64,000 nucleotides of DNA from Streptomyces sp. NBC_00285 (GTDB lineage Bacteria > Actinomycetota > Actinomycetes > Streptomycetales > Streptomycetaceae), in contig NZ_CP108055.1 in assembly GCF_036174265.1 (NCBI RefSeq), positions 4,402,001 through 4,466,000 of the forward strand, in the 5' to 3' direction. The translations under genes were made by a program, and so were the position numbers. Shown piece after piece: positions 1 through 9,286 of this stretch. The notes below the pieces were generated by a model that searched no databases, was not told where the DNA came from, and worked only from the letters and a program-made list of their open reading frames with translations. Position 1 is the first letter of the stretch. Every line of letters starts with the position of its first letter.

Positions 1-1
1 C

Positions 2-1867
2 ACGAGCAGCGGCACCAAGAACATGGGCATCATGCGGGACGCCGCCGGGGCGCACTACCTGCGTGAGCAGCTCGGCCTCACCGTCGGCACCTCCGTGTAC
101 GGCCTGGGCGAACGCTTCGGACCCCTGGTCAAGAACGGCCAGGTCGTCGACATCTGGAACGCCGACGGCGGCACCGCCACCGAACAGGCCTACAAGAACG
201 TCCCGTTCTACCTGACGGACGCGGGCTACGGCGTCTTCGTCGACCACCCGGGCAAGGTCTCCTTCGAGGTCGGCTCGGAGGCCGTGTCGCGCGTCCAGTT
301 CAGCGCGGAGACCCAGGAGTTGACGTACTACGTCATCCACGGGCCCTCCCCCAAGGAGATCATCCGCAAGTACACGGCCCTCACCGGCCGCCCGGCCCTC
401 CCGCCCGCCTGGTCGTTCGGCCTGTGGCTGTCGACGTCCTTCACGACGTCGTACGACGAGGAGACCGTGACGTCCTTCATCGACGGCATGCGGGAGCGTG
501 AACTGCCCCTGTCCGTCTTCCACTTCGACTGCTTCTGGATGCGCGAGTTCAACTGGTGCGACTTCCAGTGGGACCCGCGGGTCTTCCCCGACCCCGAGGG
601 CATGCTGGCGCGGCTGCACGCGCGGGGCCTGAGAGTCTCCGCGTGGATCAACCCGTACATCGCCCAGCGATCGCCCCTGTTCGCGGAGGGCAAGACCCTC
701 GGCCACCTCCTGAAGCGGCCCGACGGCAGCGTCTGGCAGTGGGACCTGTGGCAGCCCGGCATGGCCCTGGTCGACTTCACCAGCCCGGCCGCCCGCGACT
801 GGTACGCCGGCAAGCTGGAGGCGCTTCTCGCGCAGGGCGTCGACTGCTTCAAGACCGACTTCGGTGAGCGGGTCCCGCTGGACGTGGAGTGGTCCGACGG
901 CTCCGACCCGGAGCGGATGCACAACTACTACACCTACCTCTACAACCAGACCGTCTTCGACGTGCTGCGCAAGCACCGCGGTGAGGAGGAGGCGGTGGTG
1001 TTCGCCCGCTCGGCGACCGCGGGCAGCCAGAAGTTCCCGGTGCACTGGGGCGGCGACTGCGAGGCGACCTACGAGTCGATGGCCGAGTCGCTGCGCGGCG
1101 GACTCTCCCTCGGCCTGTCCGGCTTCGGCTTCTGGAGCCACGACATCGGCGGCTTCGAGGGCACCCCGACACCCGCCCTGTTCAAGCGGTGGCTGGCCTT
1201 CGGCATGCTGTCCTCCCACAGCCGCCTGCACGGCAGCTCCTCCTACCGGGTGCCGTGGCTGTTCGACGAGGAGTCCGTGGACGTACTGCGGCACTTCACC
1301 CGCCTCAAGCTGAGCCTCATGCCGTATCTCTACGAGGCCGCGCGCACCGCCCACACCGAGGGCGTGCCGGTGATGCGGGCGATGGTCCTGGAGTTCCCGG
1401 ACGACCCCGGATGCGCGCATCTGGAACGGCAGTACATGCTCGGCCCCGACCTGCTGGTGGCCCCGGTGTTCAGCGACGAGGGCGAGGTCTCCTACTACGT
1501 CCCCGAGGGCACCTGGACCCACTTCGTGACCGGCGAGACGGTGACCGGGCCGCGCTGGGTGCGCGAGAAGCACGACTTCCTCAGTGTGCCGCTGCTGGTC
1601 AGGCCGGGTGCCGTGCTCCCGATCGGCGCGGTGGACGACCGGCCCGACTACGACCACGCCGACGGGGTGACCCTGCGGGCGTACGGCCTGGGGCGGGGCG
1701 AGCAGGTCACGGTGCGGGTCGGCGAGGTCGCCTTCACCGTCGTACGCGAGGGGGACACGCTCCGGGCGTCCTGCGCGGACCCGTCGGCGCCCTGGGGTCT
1801 CGCCGCGGGCGGGCGCGAGGCGCGGGCGCGGGCCGGGACCGGGTTCCTCTCCCTGGAGCTTGGCTGA
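2..1867 (+). CDS. yicI: GH31 family alpha-xylosidase/alpha-glucosidase (5' end missing)
   Basis: This is a cytoplasmic-type GH31 glycoside hydrolase that would release alpha-linked xylose or glucose from the non-reducing ends of oligosaccharides. The reading frame is open to the left edge. About 150 N-terminal residues are missing compared with E. coli YicI (772 residues). The catalytic nucleophile is the Asp in KTDFGERVP (codon at 857). The probable acid/base is the Asp in [11 protein letters not shown] (codon at 1055). They lie 66 residues apart, the same spacing as D416 and D482 of YicI. The (beta/alpha)8 barrel is followed by C-terminal beta domains. No signal peptide can be judged because the start is absent. 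The stop codon overlaps the start of the LacI-type gene, so the two are translationally coupled and the regulator probably controls this operon. The exact substrate (xyloside or glucoside) is inferred. Confidence 0.9.
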   Translation, partial: TSSGTKNMGIMRDAAGAHYLREQLGLTVGTSVYGLGERFGPLVKNGQVVDIWNADGGTATEQAYKNVPFYLTDAGYGVFVDHPGKVSFEVGSEAVSRVQFSAETQELTYYVIHGPSPKEIIRKYTALTGRPALPPAWSFGLWLSTSFTTSYDEETVTSFIDGMRERELPLSVFHFDCFWMREFNWCDFQWDPRVFPDPEGMLARLHARGLRVSAWINPYIAQRSPLFAEGKTLGHLLKRPDGSVWQWDLWQPGMALVDFTSPAARDWYAGKLEALLAQGVDCFKTDFGERVPLDVEWSDGSDPERMHNYYTYLYNQTVFDVLRKHRGEEEAVVFARSATAGSQKFPVHWGGDCEATYESMAESLRGGLSLGLSGFGFWSHDIGGFEGTPTPALFKRWLAFGMLSSHSRLHGSSSYRVPWLFDEESVDVLRHFTRLKLSLMPYLYEAARTAHTEGVPVMRAMVLEFPDDPGCAHLERQYMLGPDLLVAPVFSDEGEVSYYVPEGTWTHFVTGETVTGPRWVREKHDFLSVPLLVRPGAVLPIGAVDDRPDYDHADGVTLRAYGLGRGEQVTVRVGEVAFTVVREGDTLRASCADPSAPWGLAAGGREARARAGTGFLSLELG

Positions 1868-2871
1868 TGGCGAAGATCACCGAGGTGGCGCGGCGGGCCG
1901 GGGTCTCCCCGAGCACCGTCTCCTACGTCCTCAGCGGCAAGCGCCCGATCTCCGAGGAGACCCGGCAGCGGGTCGAGGCGGCCATCCGCGAGCTGGGCTA
2001 CCGCCCGCACGCGGGTGCCCGCGCCCTGGCCGGCAGACGGTCCAACGTGCTTGCGCTGGTCGTGCCCCTGCGGTCCGGGATCCACGTCCCGACCGTGATG
2101 CAGTTCGCGGTGTCGGTCGTGACGACGGCCCGGCGCCACGACCACGACGTGCTGCTGCTGACCCAGGAGGAGGGCGAGGACGGACTGAGCCGGGTCGCGG
2201 ACACGGCACTGGTGGACGCGCTGATCGTGATGGACGTCCAACTGGACGATCCCCGGCTGCCGTTGCTGCGGTCGCTGGACCTGCCGTCCGTGCTGATCGG
2301 CTTCCCCGCCGCCCCGGAGGGCCTGACCTGCGTCGACCTCGACTTCAGGGCGGCGGGCGAGGCGTGCGTGGAGCACCTGGCGCGCCTGGGCCACCGCTCG
2401 GTGGCCCTGATCGGCTCCCCGCCGGAGGTCTACGTCCGCCGGACCGCGTTCGCCCAGCGCGTGGTCCAGGGCTTCACGGCCGCCGCCGACCGCAGCGGGA
2501 TGTCGTCGGCCGTCCACCCCTGCGAGCCCGGCGGGGCCCGCGCGCTCGCCGAGCAACTGCTGCGCGAACAACCGGCGTTGACGGGCGTGGTCGTTCACAA
2601 CGAGGCCCTGCTCGAACCCTTGGTCGACGCCTTCGAGCAACTCGGCCTGCGGGTCCCGGCCGATCTGTCGGTCACCGCGATCTGCCCCGACGAACTGGCC
2701 GCCTCGGTCCGCGTCCCCATCACCTCGGTCGCGCTGCCGTCCGCGGAGGTGGGCGCGCGGGCGGTGGAGCTCCTCATGAAGAAGCTGGACGGGACGGCCG
2801 TACCGGAGTCGACCCTGCTGCCGCCGAGGATGACGGAACGGGCGAGCACGGGGCGGCGGACGGTTCCCTGA
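1867..2871 (+). CDS. LacI-family transcriptional repressor
   Basis: A 334-residue regulator with an N-terminal helix-turn-helix (residues about 3-45; AKITEVARRAGVSPSTVSYV, then a hinge helix around RPHAGARALAGRR). A periplasmic-binding-protein-like sensor domain (about 60-330) follows and should bind a sugar effector. The ATG overlaps the TGA of the glycosidase gene by one base, which fixes the start and implies coupled translation. By family precedent it represses the upstream sugar-utilisation genes until a sugar released by or related to the GH31 substrate binds. Its operator would lie upstream of the operon, outside the window. A strong hairpin follows within 20 bases of its stop. The family call is sure; effector and targets are inferred from position. 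Confidence 0.92.
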   Translation: MAKITEVARRAGVSPSTVSYVLSGKRPISEETRQRVEAAIRELGYRPHAGARALAGRRSNVLALVVPLRSGIHVPTVMQFAVSVVTTARRHDHDVLLLTQEEGEDGLSRVADTALVDALIVMDVQLDDPRLPLLRSLDLPSVLIGFPAAPEGLTCVDLDFRAAGEACVEHLARLGHRSVALIGSPPEVYVRRTAFAQRVVQGFTAAADRSGMSSAVHPCEPGGARALAEQLLREQPALTGVVVHNEALLEPLVDAFEQLGLRVPADLSVTAICPDELAASVRVPITSVALPSAEVGARAVELLMKKLDGTAVPESTLLPPRMTERASTGRRTVP

Positions 2872-2888
2872 CGCCTCGGCTGCTGCAC

Positions 2889-2933
2889 GTGAGGGCCCCG
2901 CCTTCCACAGGGTGTGGAAGGCGGGGCCCTCAC
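2889..2933. terminator. Bidirectional terminator hairpin between convergent genes
   Basis: A perfect 21-base inverted repeat (arms 2889-2909 and 2913-2933) with a 3-base GGG loop lies between the LacI-type gene and the convergent immunity gene. It is very GC-rich and lacks a long U tract, as is common in Streptomyces, and would serve both strands. Confidence 0.85.
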
Positions 2934-2943
2934 GGACCTCGCT

Positions 2944-3549
2944 CTAGTCGTCGGAGACCAGGAACTCGACGTTCTGCACGACGAACTCACCGTAGTGCAG
3001 GGCCGATCCGAGGCCTTCCAGCCTCTTGTACTGCTCCTCGGACAACGACGCGCCGGCGGTGTACTCGACCACCCTCAGCAGTACCCGCAACGCCAGGTCC
3101 GGGGTGCACTCGCGAGCGCAGTCCACGAGCGCCCGGCGCACCTCGGCGGTCAGGAAGCCCATCCGCTCGATCTCGGCGACGACCTCGTCCCGGTGGGCGA
3201 GGCCGTCCTCCGTGTCGGCTCCGGTGAGCGGCGGCGGCACCTCCGTCCGCGCGGACAGCCAGGTGTCGCACACGTCGACGACGGTACGCGTCCACTCTGC
3301 TCCCGTGGTCTGCCGGAAGGCCGGGCCGTACTGCGAGCCGGCCGTCCACAACACCTCCAGCGTCTGTGCCGGAAGGCGGTCGAGGAGGGTCCGGGCGTCG
3401 CGACGCACCCCCAGGGCGTACTCACCGGCCCCGTCCGGCAGGCGCCGTGCAACGAGTTCGGCGGCGGTGTCCGCCTCGTAGGACCAGTCCTGGTGGAAGA
3501 AACTCATCACCCACGGGACACCGAAGTCGAACTCGGTGAAGCGCTGCAC
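2944..3549 (-). CDS. CdiI-like immunity protein for the adjacent toxin
   Basis: About 201 residues, acidic and cytosolic, with no signal peptide or membrane segment. The segment VMSFFHQDWSYEAD near the N-terminus resembles the FHQDW signature of contact-dependent-inhibition immunity proteins of the CdiI type. The gene lies about 15 bases downstream of the toxin stop on the same strand, the usual toxin-then-immunity order. Two GTG starts are possible. The one at 3558 touches the ribosome-binding site, while the one at 3549 sits 8 bases after GGAGGG, so 3549 is preferred. The expected job is to bind and block the C-terminal RNase domain of the upstream gene product inside the producer. The family call rests on one motif plus context. 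Confidence 0.65.
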   Translation of the reverse strand: MQRFTEFDFGVPWVMSFFHQDWSYEADTAAELVARRLPDGAGEYALGVRRDARTLLDRLPAQTLEVLWTAGSQYGPAFRQTTGAEWTRTVVDVCDTWLSARTEVPPPLTGADTEDGLAHRDEVVAEIERMGFLTAEVRRALVDCARECTPDLALRVLLRVVEYTAGASLSEEQYKRLEGLGSALHYGEFVVQNVEFLVSDD

Positions 3550-3563
3550 GGCGGTCACCCTCC

Positions 3564-6500
3564 TTACTTCGGATAGCAGGTCTGCACGTAGTAGCCCAGC
3601 GGGTGTTTCGCCTGGCCCTCCACCTTGGGCGCCCGCACGAGCTTGATGAAGAAGCCGTTGCCCGTGGCCTTCGGAGCGGCTCGGCCGTTGTCGTAGTAGA
3701 CCGTGCCGAGGGAGTTGTTCCGCCCGAAGGTACCCGACCAGGTCAGCTCGTTCGTCTTGTTCTCAGCCATCCACTTGCGGATCTTGTTCGCGTTGTTGGC
3801 CAGGGCGTAGTCGACGACCTGCTGTGCGGTCTGCTGGTCGATGAACACGCTGTTCGGTGTGTCATAGCCGTTCTTGACCGTCTTGTCGTGAGCGATGGCC
3901 TCCGCGTCCGCCTGGTTGGGGCGCACGTGGTCCTTGAGGGTGTGCGCCTGCTCGGGGAAGCTCGCCTCGTCCAGGATGAGGTCGCTGCAGTTGTGCACCA
4001 GGACCGGGGTGCTGCCCGCCACCGCGTAGAACGTGTGCAGTCCGGCGACGGTCAGGTCGTACACGGTCTGCGGTGCCGAGGCGTCGCGGTCGAGCACCGC
4101 GGCCACCGTGCGCGGGCTCGCGCCGGGGGTGCGCAGGCTGTCGCCGGGACGCAGGTCGGACGCGAGGGTCCAACCCCGGCCGATGACGAAGAACTTGTGC
4201 CCCGAGGTGCTGGTCAGGTCGCCGCCGGACGCCAGTGTGATGTCCAGCAGGTCGGCGGAGGGGTGCGAGAAGGTCCGGGTGACCGGCTCGCCCCGGGTGC
4301 TTCCGGTGTCGGGGTCGGTGGCCAGGAGCCGGTCGCCGAACCGCACGTCACGGATGTCCTTGCGGCTGCCGTCGGCGAGGACCACCTGGGTGTCACCGGG
4401 GAAGCTGTTGCGGATGCAGGCCGTGCGCGCTTCCTCGTACGTCCGTGCGCTGCGCTCGATCGCGGCCAGCGCGCGGGCGTCCACGTCCAGGACCCGCAGC
4501 GCCTTCAGGGCGTCGGAGACCCCGATGCCGGTGCGCATCGCGGCGTCCACCGCACGGATCGCCTCGGTGACCCTCGCGATCGGGCCGCCCAGCGGCAGCC
4601 AGGTGGCGGCCCAGGCGCAGTCGCCGTAGCTGCCGCCGTCGTCGGCCGTGGTGATCTTGTGATAGCAGCCGACGAAGTCACCGATGATCGAGTCGAAGAG
4701 CCCCTTCCACAGGTCCTTGGTCGCCTCCCACGAGGAGATCTTGACCTTCTTGCTCAGATCCGTGAACGTCTTCGTCTTCAGGAACTGCGTGTCCGCCGCG
4801 GGGCAGCCGGACTCGGTGGCCGGCACCTCCGGGTCCAGACACAGGTAGTAGCTGACGGTCGCGTCGAAGTGCACCTCGTACACCAGGTCGCAGGGAAGGC
4901 GCGAGCAGTCGTCCGGCAGCCGCTGCGGGTCGCCCCGCTGCTTGATGTCGTCGATGACGGAGAACACCCCGCCGAGCCCGGTGCCGGCACCCGCCTGCAC
5001 CTGGCTGTTGGCGTCGTTGCGCGCGGCCTGGTCGGCAGCCTGCTGCGCCGACTCGGCGTACTTCTGCGCGTCCTTCGCCGCCTGCTCCGCCGCGGTGGCC
5101 TCCGCGTCCGCCCGGTCGGCCGCCGCACGGGCGTCCTTCGCGGACTGTTCGGCCTCGGCGGCCGCCGTGCGGGCGGCCTCGGCGTCCAGGGCGGCCTGGT
5201 CGGCGGAGGAGCGTGCGTCGACCGCGTAGCTCTCGGCGCGGTCGGCGGCCTGGTCGGCGGCGGCCGCGTCCACGGTGGCCTGGCGGTCGTACTCCTTGGC
5301 ACGGGCCAGGGATGCCTGCGCGTCCGCCGCGTACTGGGCGGCCTCGGCGGCGTAACCCAGCGCCTCCTTCGCCGACCTGCGGGCGTCGGCCGCGAAACCG
5401 GCGGCCTCCGCGGCCAGCGTGTACGCCGCCTTCGCGTCACCCGTCGCCGCGGCGGCGAGACTCGCCGCCTGGGCCGCGTTCTTCTGGGCGTTGACGGCGT
5501 GCGCCTCGGCGACCGCCTGCTGCTGCTCGGCGATCGTCTTCGACGCCTGCCCGCTCAGGACGACAAGGCCGGCCGCCGAGTCGGTGGTGACGTACGGCGC
5601 GCCCATCTGGATCGCGTCGTTCGCCGGAGCCGCCACCTGCTGTGCAGCGTTGCCGGCGTCCTCCGCCGCCTGTGCGGTGGTGTAGGCGTGCCCGGCGGCA
5701 TCGGCCGCGCCCGCGACCGCCTTGGCGGCCTCGGCCTTCGCCGCGTCCGCCTGCTTCATTGCGTCGGCGGCGTGCTTCTCGGCCTCGTCGGCCAGCTTGA
5801 CCGCGGTCCGGGCGGCGGAGGCGGAGGCCTCGGACGCCTTGATCGCGTCGGCGGCGGCGCTGGTCGCCGTACGGACGGCCGCGTCGGCCCGCAGCTTGGC
5901 GGCCTGGGCCGCGTCCGCGTCGGAGCGGGCCCGCGTGGCGGCGGCCTCCGCGCGCGTGGCGGCGGCGTCCGCGTCGGCCGCGGCCTGGGTCGCCGCGTCC
6001 GCCTCGGAGCGGGCCGAACCCGCGGCGGACTCTGCGTCGCCCGCTGCCTTGTCCGCCTCGTCGGCGGCGGCCCGGGACTCCTTGGCGTCGGACGCCGAAT
6101 CATGGGCCTCGGCGTAGGCGTCCTTGGCATCGGCCTTGGCACGGGCGGCGTTCGCCTTGCTCTCGGCGTCCCACGCGTCGTCCCGCTTGCCCTTGGCCCG
6201 GTCCCGGGCGCCCTCGGCGTCCTGCCGCTTGGCGCGGGCCGTGGACTCGGCGTTCTCCGCCCGGCCCTTGGCCTCCTGGGCGGTCTTCGCGTACCCCTGC
6301 GCGTTCTCGTTGTGCTGCGCCGCCTCGGCCTGCTTGGCGGCGGCGGTCTCCTTCTCCGCCTTCGCCGTCGCCGCCTCGGCCTCCGCCGCGAGCCGCTTGG
6401 CGTGCGCGTCGGCGGCCGCGGCCTTCGCGTCGGCCTCGGCCTTCTGCGTCTCGGCGAGCTTGGCCTTGGCGAGGTCGCGGGCGGCCTTGGCGGTCTGCGC

Positions 6501-8474
6501 CTGTACGGCGGCCGCGTCGGCGGCGGCCTTCGCCTGGGCCCGGGCCTCGTTCGCCGCCGCGGTACGGAAGGCGGCCTTGGACTGCGCGGCCTGCGTCAGC
6601 GCGCGGGCGGTGATGGTGGCGCTGTCCCCGGCGGCCGCGCGGGTGGCCGCGTAAGCGGTGTCACCGGCCTTCGCCAGAGCGTCCAGCGCGGCGGCCGACG
6701 CCTTGGTGACCTGCGCCTTCTGCTGCCCGACGAGCAGACCTCGGCCGCGCGGCGCACCCGCCTCGTCGGCGATGCCGTACGCCGCCGTCAGCGCGGTGTC
6801 CGACGTGGTGGCGGCCGTCTTCGCCGCCGTGGCCTGGGCCTTGAGCAGGTCGAGCTGCTTCTTCGCCGCGGTCTGGGCGTCCGTCACGCCCTTGGCCGCC
6901 TTGTCGAACTGGGCCTTGGTCGGGTAGTCGAGGCTGTCGGTGCCCTGGTGCCCGGACGGGACGACGTCGAACTGCTGCGGGGCCTTGCCGGTGCAGTCCC
7001 ACATCCGGCCGTCGCGGCTGTTGGTGTAGTCGGCGAGGTCGAGACAGTTGCCGGTGCCCGGGTTGTACAACCGCGAGGTGCCGTGCGTGCCGTACTCCCA
7101 CTTCTGCGAAGCCCCGGTGCCGCAGGTGGAGATCTGCACGGCCGTGCCGTTGGCGCTCGCTCCGCCCTTGACGGTCAGGCACTTGCCCGAGTTGGGATTG
7201 GACAGGCGGTCGCCGGAGATCTGCCACTTCTGCCCGACGCTGCCGTTGCAGGTGTAGATCTGCACGGGCGTGCCGTTGTCCTTCTTGCCGCCTGCCACGT
7301 CGAGGCACTTGTCGCTCGCCCCGTGGGCGTGCACGACGAACGGGCTGTCACCGATCCAGCCGGGTCCGCCGGCCGACCAGTAGTCCTGCCAGCGGACCAG
7401 GTGGTCGGCGCGCCAGGAGAGCCCGAGCATCTCGCCGAGCGCCTTGGAACCGGCGGCGAGGGCCTTGGTGGCGTTCTTGTTGGCGGTCAGGACCTGGTTG
7501 CGCGGAGCCGCCTGCGCGGCGATCTCCTGCTGCCACTCGGCGGACGCGGCGGCGACCTCCCTGCCGAGCACCCTGTTCGGGTCGACCGGGGTGCGCCAGG
7601 CGCAGGAGGCGAACCGGGTCTTCAGATCCTCGACCGCGATGCGGAATTCGACGCTGCCCGGCTCGGGCGCGGTGCGCGGAAAACCGCCGTACGCCAGGAA
7701 GAGCCGGGCGTTGTCGGCGGCCACCGGCTCCATGGACCAGTTCACGAGCTGGTCGTATGCCTCGTGTTCGGCATAGGCCTGCCGGCGCTGCTCGGTGGGC
7801 ATCGAGGGGTCGGGGGTCTTGCCGTAGAGCGGTTCGCCGAGGTCCTTGACCGCCTTGACGGTGGCGGCGTCGGCCCCCGGGGTCAGGTCGCGGTAGAAGT
7901 CTCCCTCGTCCTTCCAGAACTGCTCCCAGATCCACTTGGCGATGCCGGTCTGCTGGAAGAAGTTCGGGCGGTCGTCGCCGCCCACGCCCGGCGGCCATTC
8001 GAAGTCGGTGACCGACTTGAAGCCGCCGGGGGTGGGCAGCCCGGAAATCCCGAAGTCCCCGATGTGGTCGTAGAGCGCGTGGCCTTCTTTTTCGGCGGCG
8101 TCCGCGTCCTGCTGGAACGCCGTCGACAGCGGAGTGGTGTTCCAGTACTCCCGGTTCGCCGCGGTGTGCAGCTTGTCCGGCGTCTGGTTCAGCCCGTCCT
8201 GCGCGACGCCGGACATGGCCTGACCCCCCGTCCGCAGGGACTCGGCGAGCAGGCACTGGTCCTGTCGGAGCTGCTCGGCCGCCTTGGCGTCGAAGCCGTC
8301 GTAGCTGTCTCCGGTGTCGGCCACGGCAGCCATGTCGTCTGCCGCGTACCGGCTGATCAGGTCCGGCTGTACGGCCACTGAGCCGAGCAGGGCAACGGCG
8401 ACCGCGGATGTCAGCAACGGCGTCAAAAGTCTGGATCGCGTGCGGGCACGCGTGAAGAGCCGATATCTCGGCAT
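3564..8474 (-). CDS. Secreted polymorphic toxin: ricin-B lectin, Ala-rich helical region, HINT, RNase A-like C-terminus
   Basis: A 1636-residue modular toxin. Residues 1-45 form a Sec-type signal with a basic N-terminus and hydrophobic core (TPLLTSAVAVALLGSVAV). About 50-370 is an unrecognised N-terminal region. About 375-505 is a ricin-B/beta-trefoil lectin with QKW repeats and CLDV/CLTV/CLDL motifs. About 515-1155 is a very Ala-rich, heptad-like helical stretch. About 1160-1350 is a Cys-containing linker. About 1354-1494 is an intein-like HINT domain that begins NSFPGDTQV and ends PVLVHN, followed by Cys. The last 142 residues resemble the bacterial CdiA-CT RNase A-like family: HTLKDHV near the start, a TAQQVVDYAL helix, and a final GYYVQTCYP whose T-x-Y matches active-site positions reported for the Yersinia CdiA toxin. 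The ATG is preceded by GGGGAGGA. The immunity gene follows directly. The likely role is delivery of an RNase to competing bacteria; export route and targets are unknown. Confidence 0.85.
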   Translation of the reverse strand: MPRYRLFTRARTRSRLLTPLLTSAVAVALLGSVAVQPDLISRYAADDMAAVADTGDSYDGFDAKAAEQLRQDQCLLAESLRTGGQAMSGVAQDGLNQTPDKLHTAANREYWNTTPLSTAFQQDADAAEKEGHALYDHIGDFGISGLPTPGGFKSVTDFEWPPGVGGDDRPNFFQQTGIAKWIWEQFWKDEGDFYRDLTPGADAATVKAVKDLGEPLYGKTPDPSMPTEQRRQAYAEHEAYDQLVNWSMEPVAADNARLFLAYGGFPRTAPEPGSVEFRIAVEDLKTRFASCAWRTPVDPNRVLGREVAAASAEWQQEIAAQAAPRNQVLTANKNATKALAAGSKALGEMLGLSWRADHLVRWQDYWSAGGPGWIGDSPFVVHAHGASDKCLDVAGGKKDNGTPVQIYTCNGSVGQKWQISGDRLSNPNSGKCLTVKGGASANGTAVQISTCGTGASQKWEYGTHGTSRLYNPGTGNCLDLADYTNSRDGRMWDCTGKAPQQFDVVPSGHQGTDSLDYPTKAQFDKAAKGVTDAQTAAKKQLDLLKAQATAAKTAATTSDTALTAAYGIADEAGAPRGRGLLVGQQKAQVTKASAAALDALAKAGDTAYAATRAAAGDSATITARALTQAAQSKAAFRTAAANEARAQAKAAADAAAVQAQTAKAARDLAKAKLAETQKAEADAKAAAADAHAKRLAAEAEAATAKAEKETAAAKQAEAAQHNENAQGYAKTAQEAKGRAENAESTARAKRQDAEGARDRAKGKRDDAWDAESKANAARAKADAKDAYAEAHDSASDAKESRAAADEADKAAGDAESAAGSARSEADAATQAAADADAAATRAEAAATRARSDADAAQAAKLRADAAVRTATSAAADAIKASEASASAARTAVKLADEAEKHAADAMKQADAAKAEAAKAVAGAADAAGHAYTTAQAAEDAGNAAQQVAAPANDAIQMGAPYVTTDSAAGLVVLSGQASKTIAEQQQAVAEAHAVNAQKNAAQAASLAAAATGDAKAAYTLAAEAAGFAADARRSAKEALGYAAEAAQYAADAQASLARAKEYDRQATVDAAAADQAADRAESYAVDARSSADQAALDAEAARTAAAEAEQSAKDARAAADRADAEATAAEQAAKDAQKYAESAQQAADQAARNDANSQVQAGAGTGLGGVFSVIDDIKQRGDPQRLPDDCSRLPCDLVYEVHFDATVSYYLCLDPEVPATESGCPAADTQFLKTKTFTDLSKKVKISSWEATKDLWKGLFDSIIGDFVGCYHKITTADDGGSYGDCAWAATWLPLGGPIARVTEAIRAVDAAMRTGIGVSDALKALRVLDVDARALAAIERSARTYEEARTACIRNSFPGDTQVVLADGSRKDIRDVRFGDRLLATDPDTGSTRGEPVTRTFSHPSADLLDITLASGGDLTSTSGHKFFVIGRGWTLASDLRPGDSLRTPGASPRTVAAVLDRDASAPQTVYDLTVAGLHTFYAVAGSTPVLVHNCSDLILDEASFPEQAHTLKDHVRPNQADAEAIAHDKTVKNGYDTPNSVFIDQQTAQQVVDYALANNANKIRKWMAENKTNELTWSGTFGRNNSLGTVYYDNGRAAPKATGNGFFIKLVRAPKVEGQAKHPLGYYVQTCYPK

Positions 8475-8678
8475 GTTGGTCTGTCCTCCCCGTGGCGGCG
8501 GTGTTCCCCCGGCCGCCGTGAACGCGCTCTGAGTCGGAGTGGTCGGCTCCCCCCGGCGCGGCGTTTACCTTAGACATACCTGTCGGGTGCAGGACAAGAG
8601 TGTTCTGGGTTACATGTGGGAAACATGTGAAGCCCGTGGTGTCCGGGCAGCTCGTGCAGTTCGGGGCAGGGCATGACG
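8475..8678. other. Upstream region of the toxin gene, no gene seen
   Basis: About 200 bases hold the leader of the toxin gene (SD GGGGAGGA, reading on the minus strand) and presumably its promoter. Two copies of the self-complementary hexamer ACATGT (8612-8617 and 8623-8628) sit 5 bases apart about 140 bases upstream of the start and could be a regulator site. No convincing -10/-35 pair could be assigned. Confidence 0.3.
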
Positions 8679-8709
8679 AAGGCCCCGTCACTCGAAGCGA
8701 CGGGGCCTT
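8679..8709 (-). terminator. Terminator downstream of ssrA
   Basis: An 11-base perfect stem (8679-8689 with 8699-8709) and 9-base loop lies 58 bases beyond the 3' end of the tmRNA gene. It would separate tmRNA transcription from the toxin gene downstream on the same strand. Confidence 0.7.
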
Positions 8710-8766
8710 TGCCAGTGTGTTGCCACACAAACATGGGGTTGCCTCTGGAAGATCGGAAGAGGCGAG

Positions 8767-9150
8767 TGGAGATGGCGGGAATCGAACCCGCGTCCAACGG
8801 TGCAGAATCAGGGCTTCTCCGTGTGCAGTTCGCTGTGATTTTCTCGGCCCCGGCGATCACGCGAACAAGTCGCCGACGGGCCCAGTCACTGTTTGATTTC
8901 CCATCGAACCCCGTGACCGGGCTCGATGGTTTAGTTCCCTAGATTATGCCAGGGTCCGGGTCGGGAACACTCCCGGGCTGACACCCGTAAGGGCCTTCAC
9001 TCACTGCTTATTAGGCAGCGAGGGCGAAGGCGCGGGAATCGCTCTTGGAATTGGCGATTATTGGTTGCGACATATGGTTAACGAGATCATTGCCGCTTCC
9101 TCGACACGCTTCACCTGCTTCAACAGCCGCTGTCGAAACCGATCATCCCC
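8767..9150 (-). ncRNA. ssrA: Transfer-messenger RNA (tmRNA)
   Basis: The 5' end GGGGATG (9150-9144) pairs with CATCTCC (8774-8768) to form the acceptor stem. The T-arm GGTTCGATTCC is intact, discriminator A is at 8767, and CCA is not encoded, as in many Streptomyces tRNA-type genes. The mRNA-like part encodes the tag ANSKSDSRAFALAA (9055-9014) followed by tandem TAA stops at 9013-9008; the tag ends in the usual ALAA proteolysis signal. The 5' domain also carries the conserved GGTTTCGAC segment. Together with SmpB, encoded next upstream, it releases ribosomes stalled on mRNAs without a stop codon and marks the unfinished protein for degradation. The 384-base length is normal. Confidence 0.95.
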
Positions 9151-9286
9151 ATGTTTTCCGCTATTGAGTTATGTACAGCCAATCACCCACCGGTCGCGGC
9201 CGGTGTTGACACCATCGTACGTGACCCACGCCCGCCGATGCCACCGAATTCCCGGCGACCCTCGGCCGGCCTCGCCCTACGGACGC

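Noticed and set aside
3603..8381. Very long open frame opposite the toxin gene
   Set aside because: It is the antisense of the Ala-rich coding region; Ala codons GCC/GCG read backwards as Gly/Arg. The translation is Gly/Arg/Val/Leu-rich, with no domains. The minus-strand gene has signal, lectin, HINT and toxin domains and an SD.
2934..8766. Duplicated ssrA 3' end marking the far edge of an integrated island
   Set aside because: No second copy of the tmRNA 3' sequence or any integrase gene was found by eye in this window.
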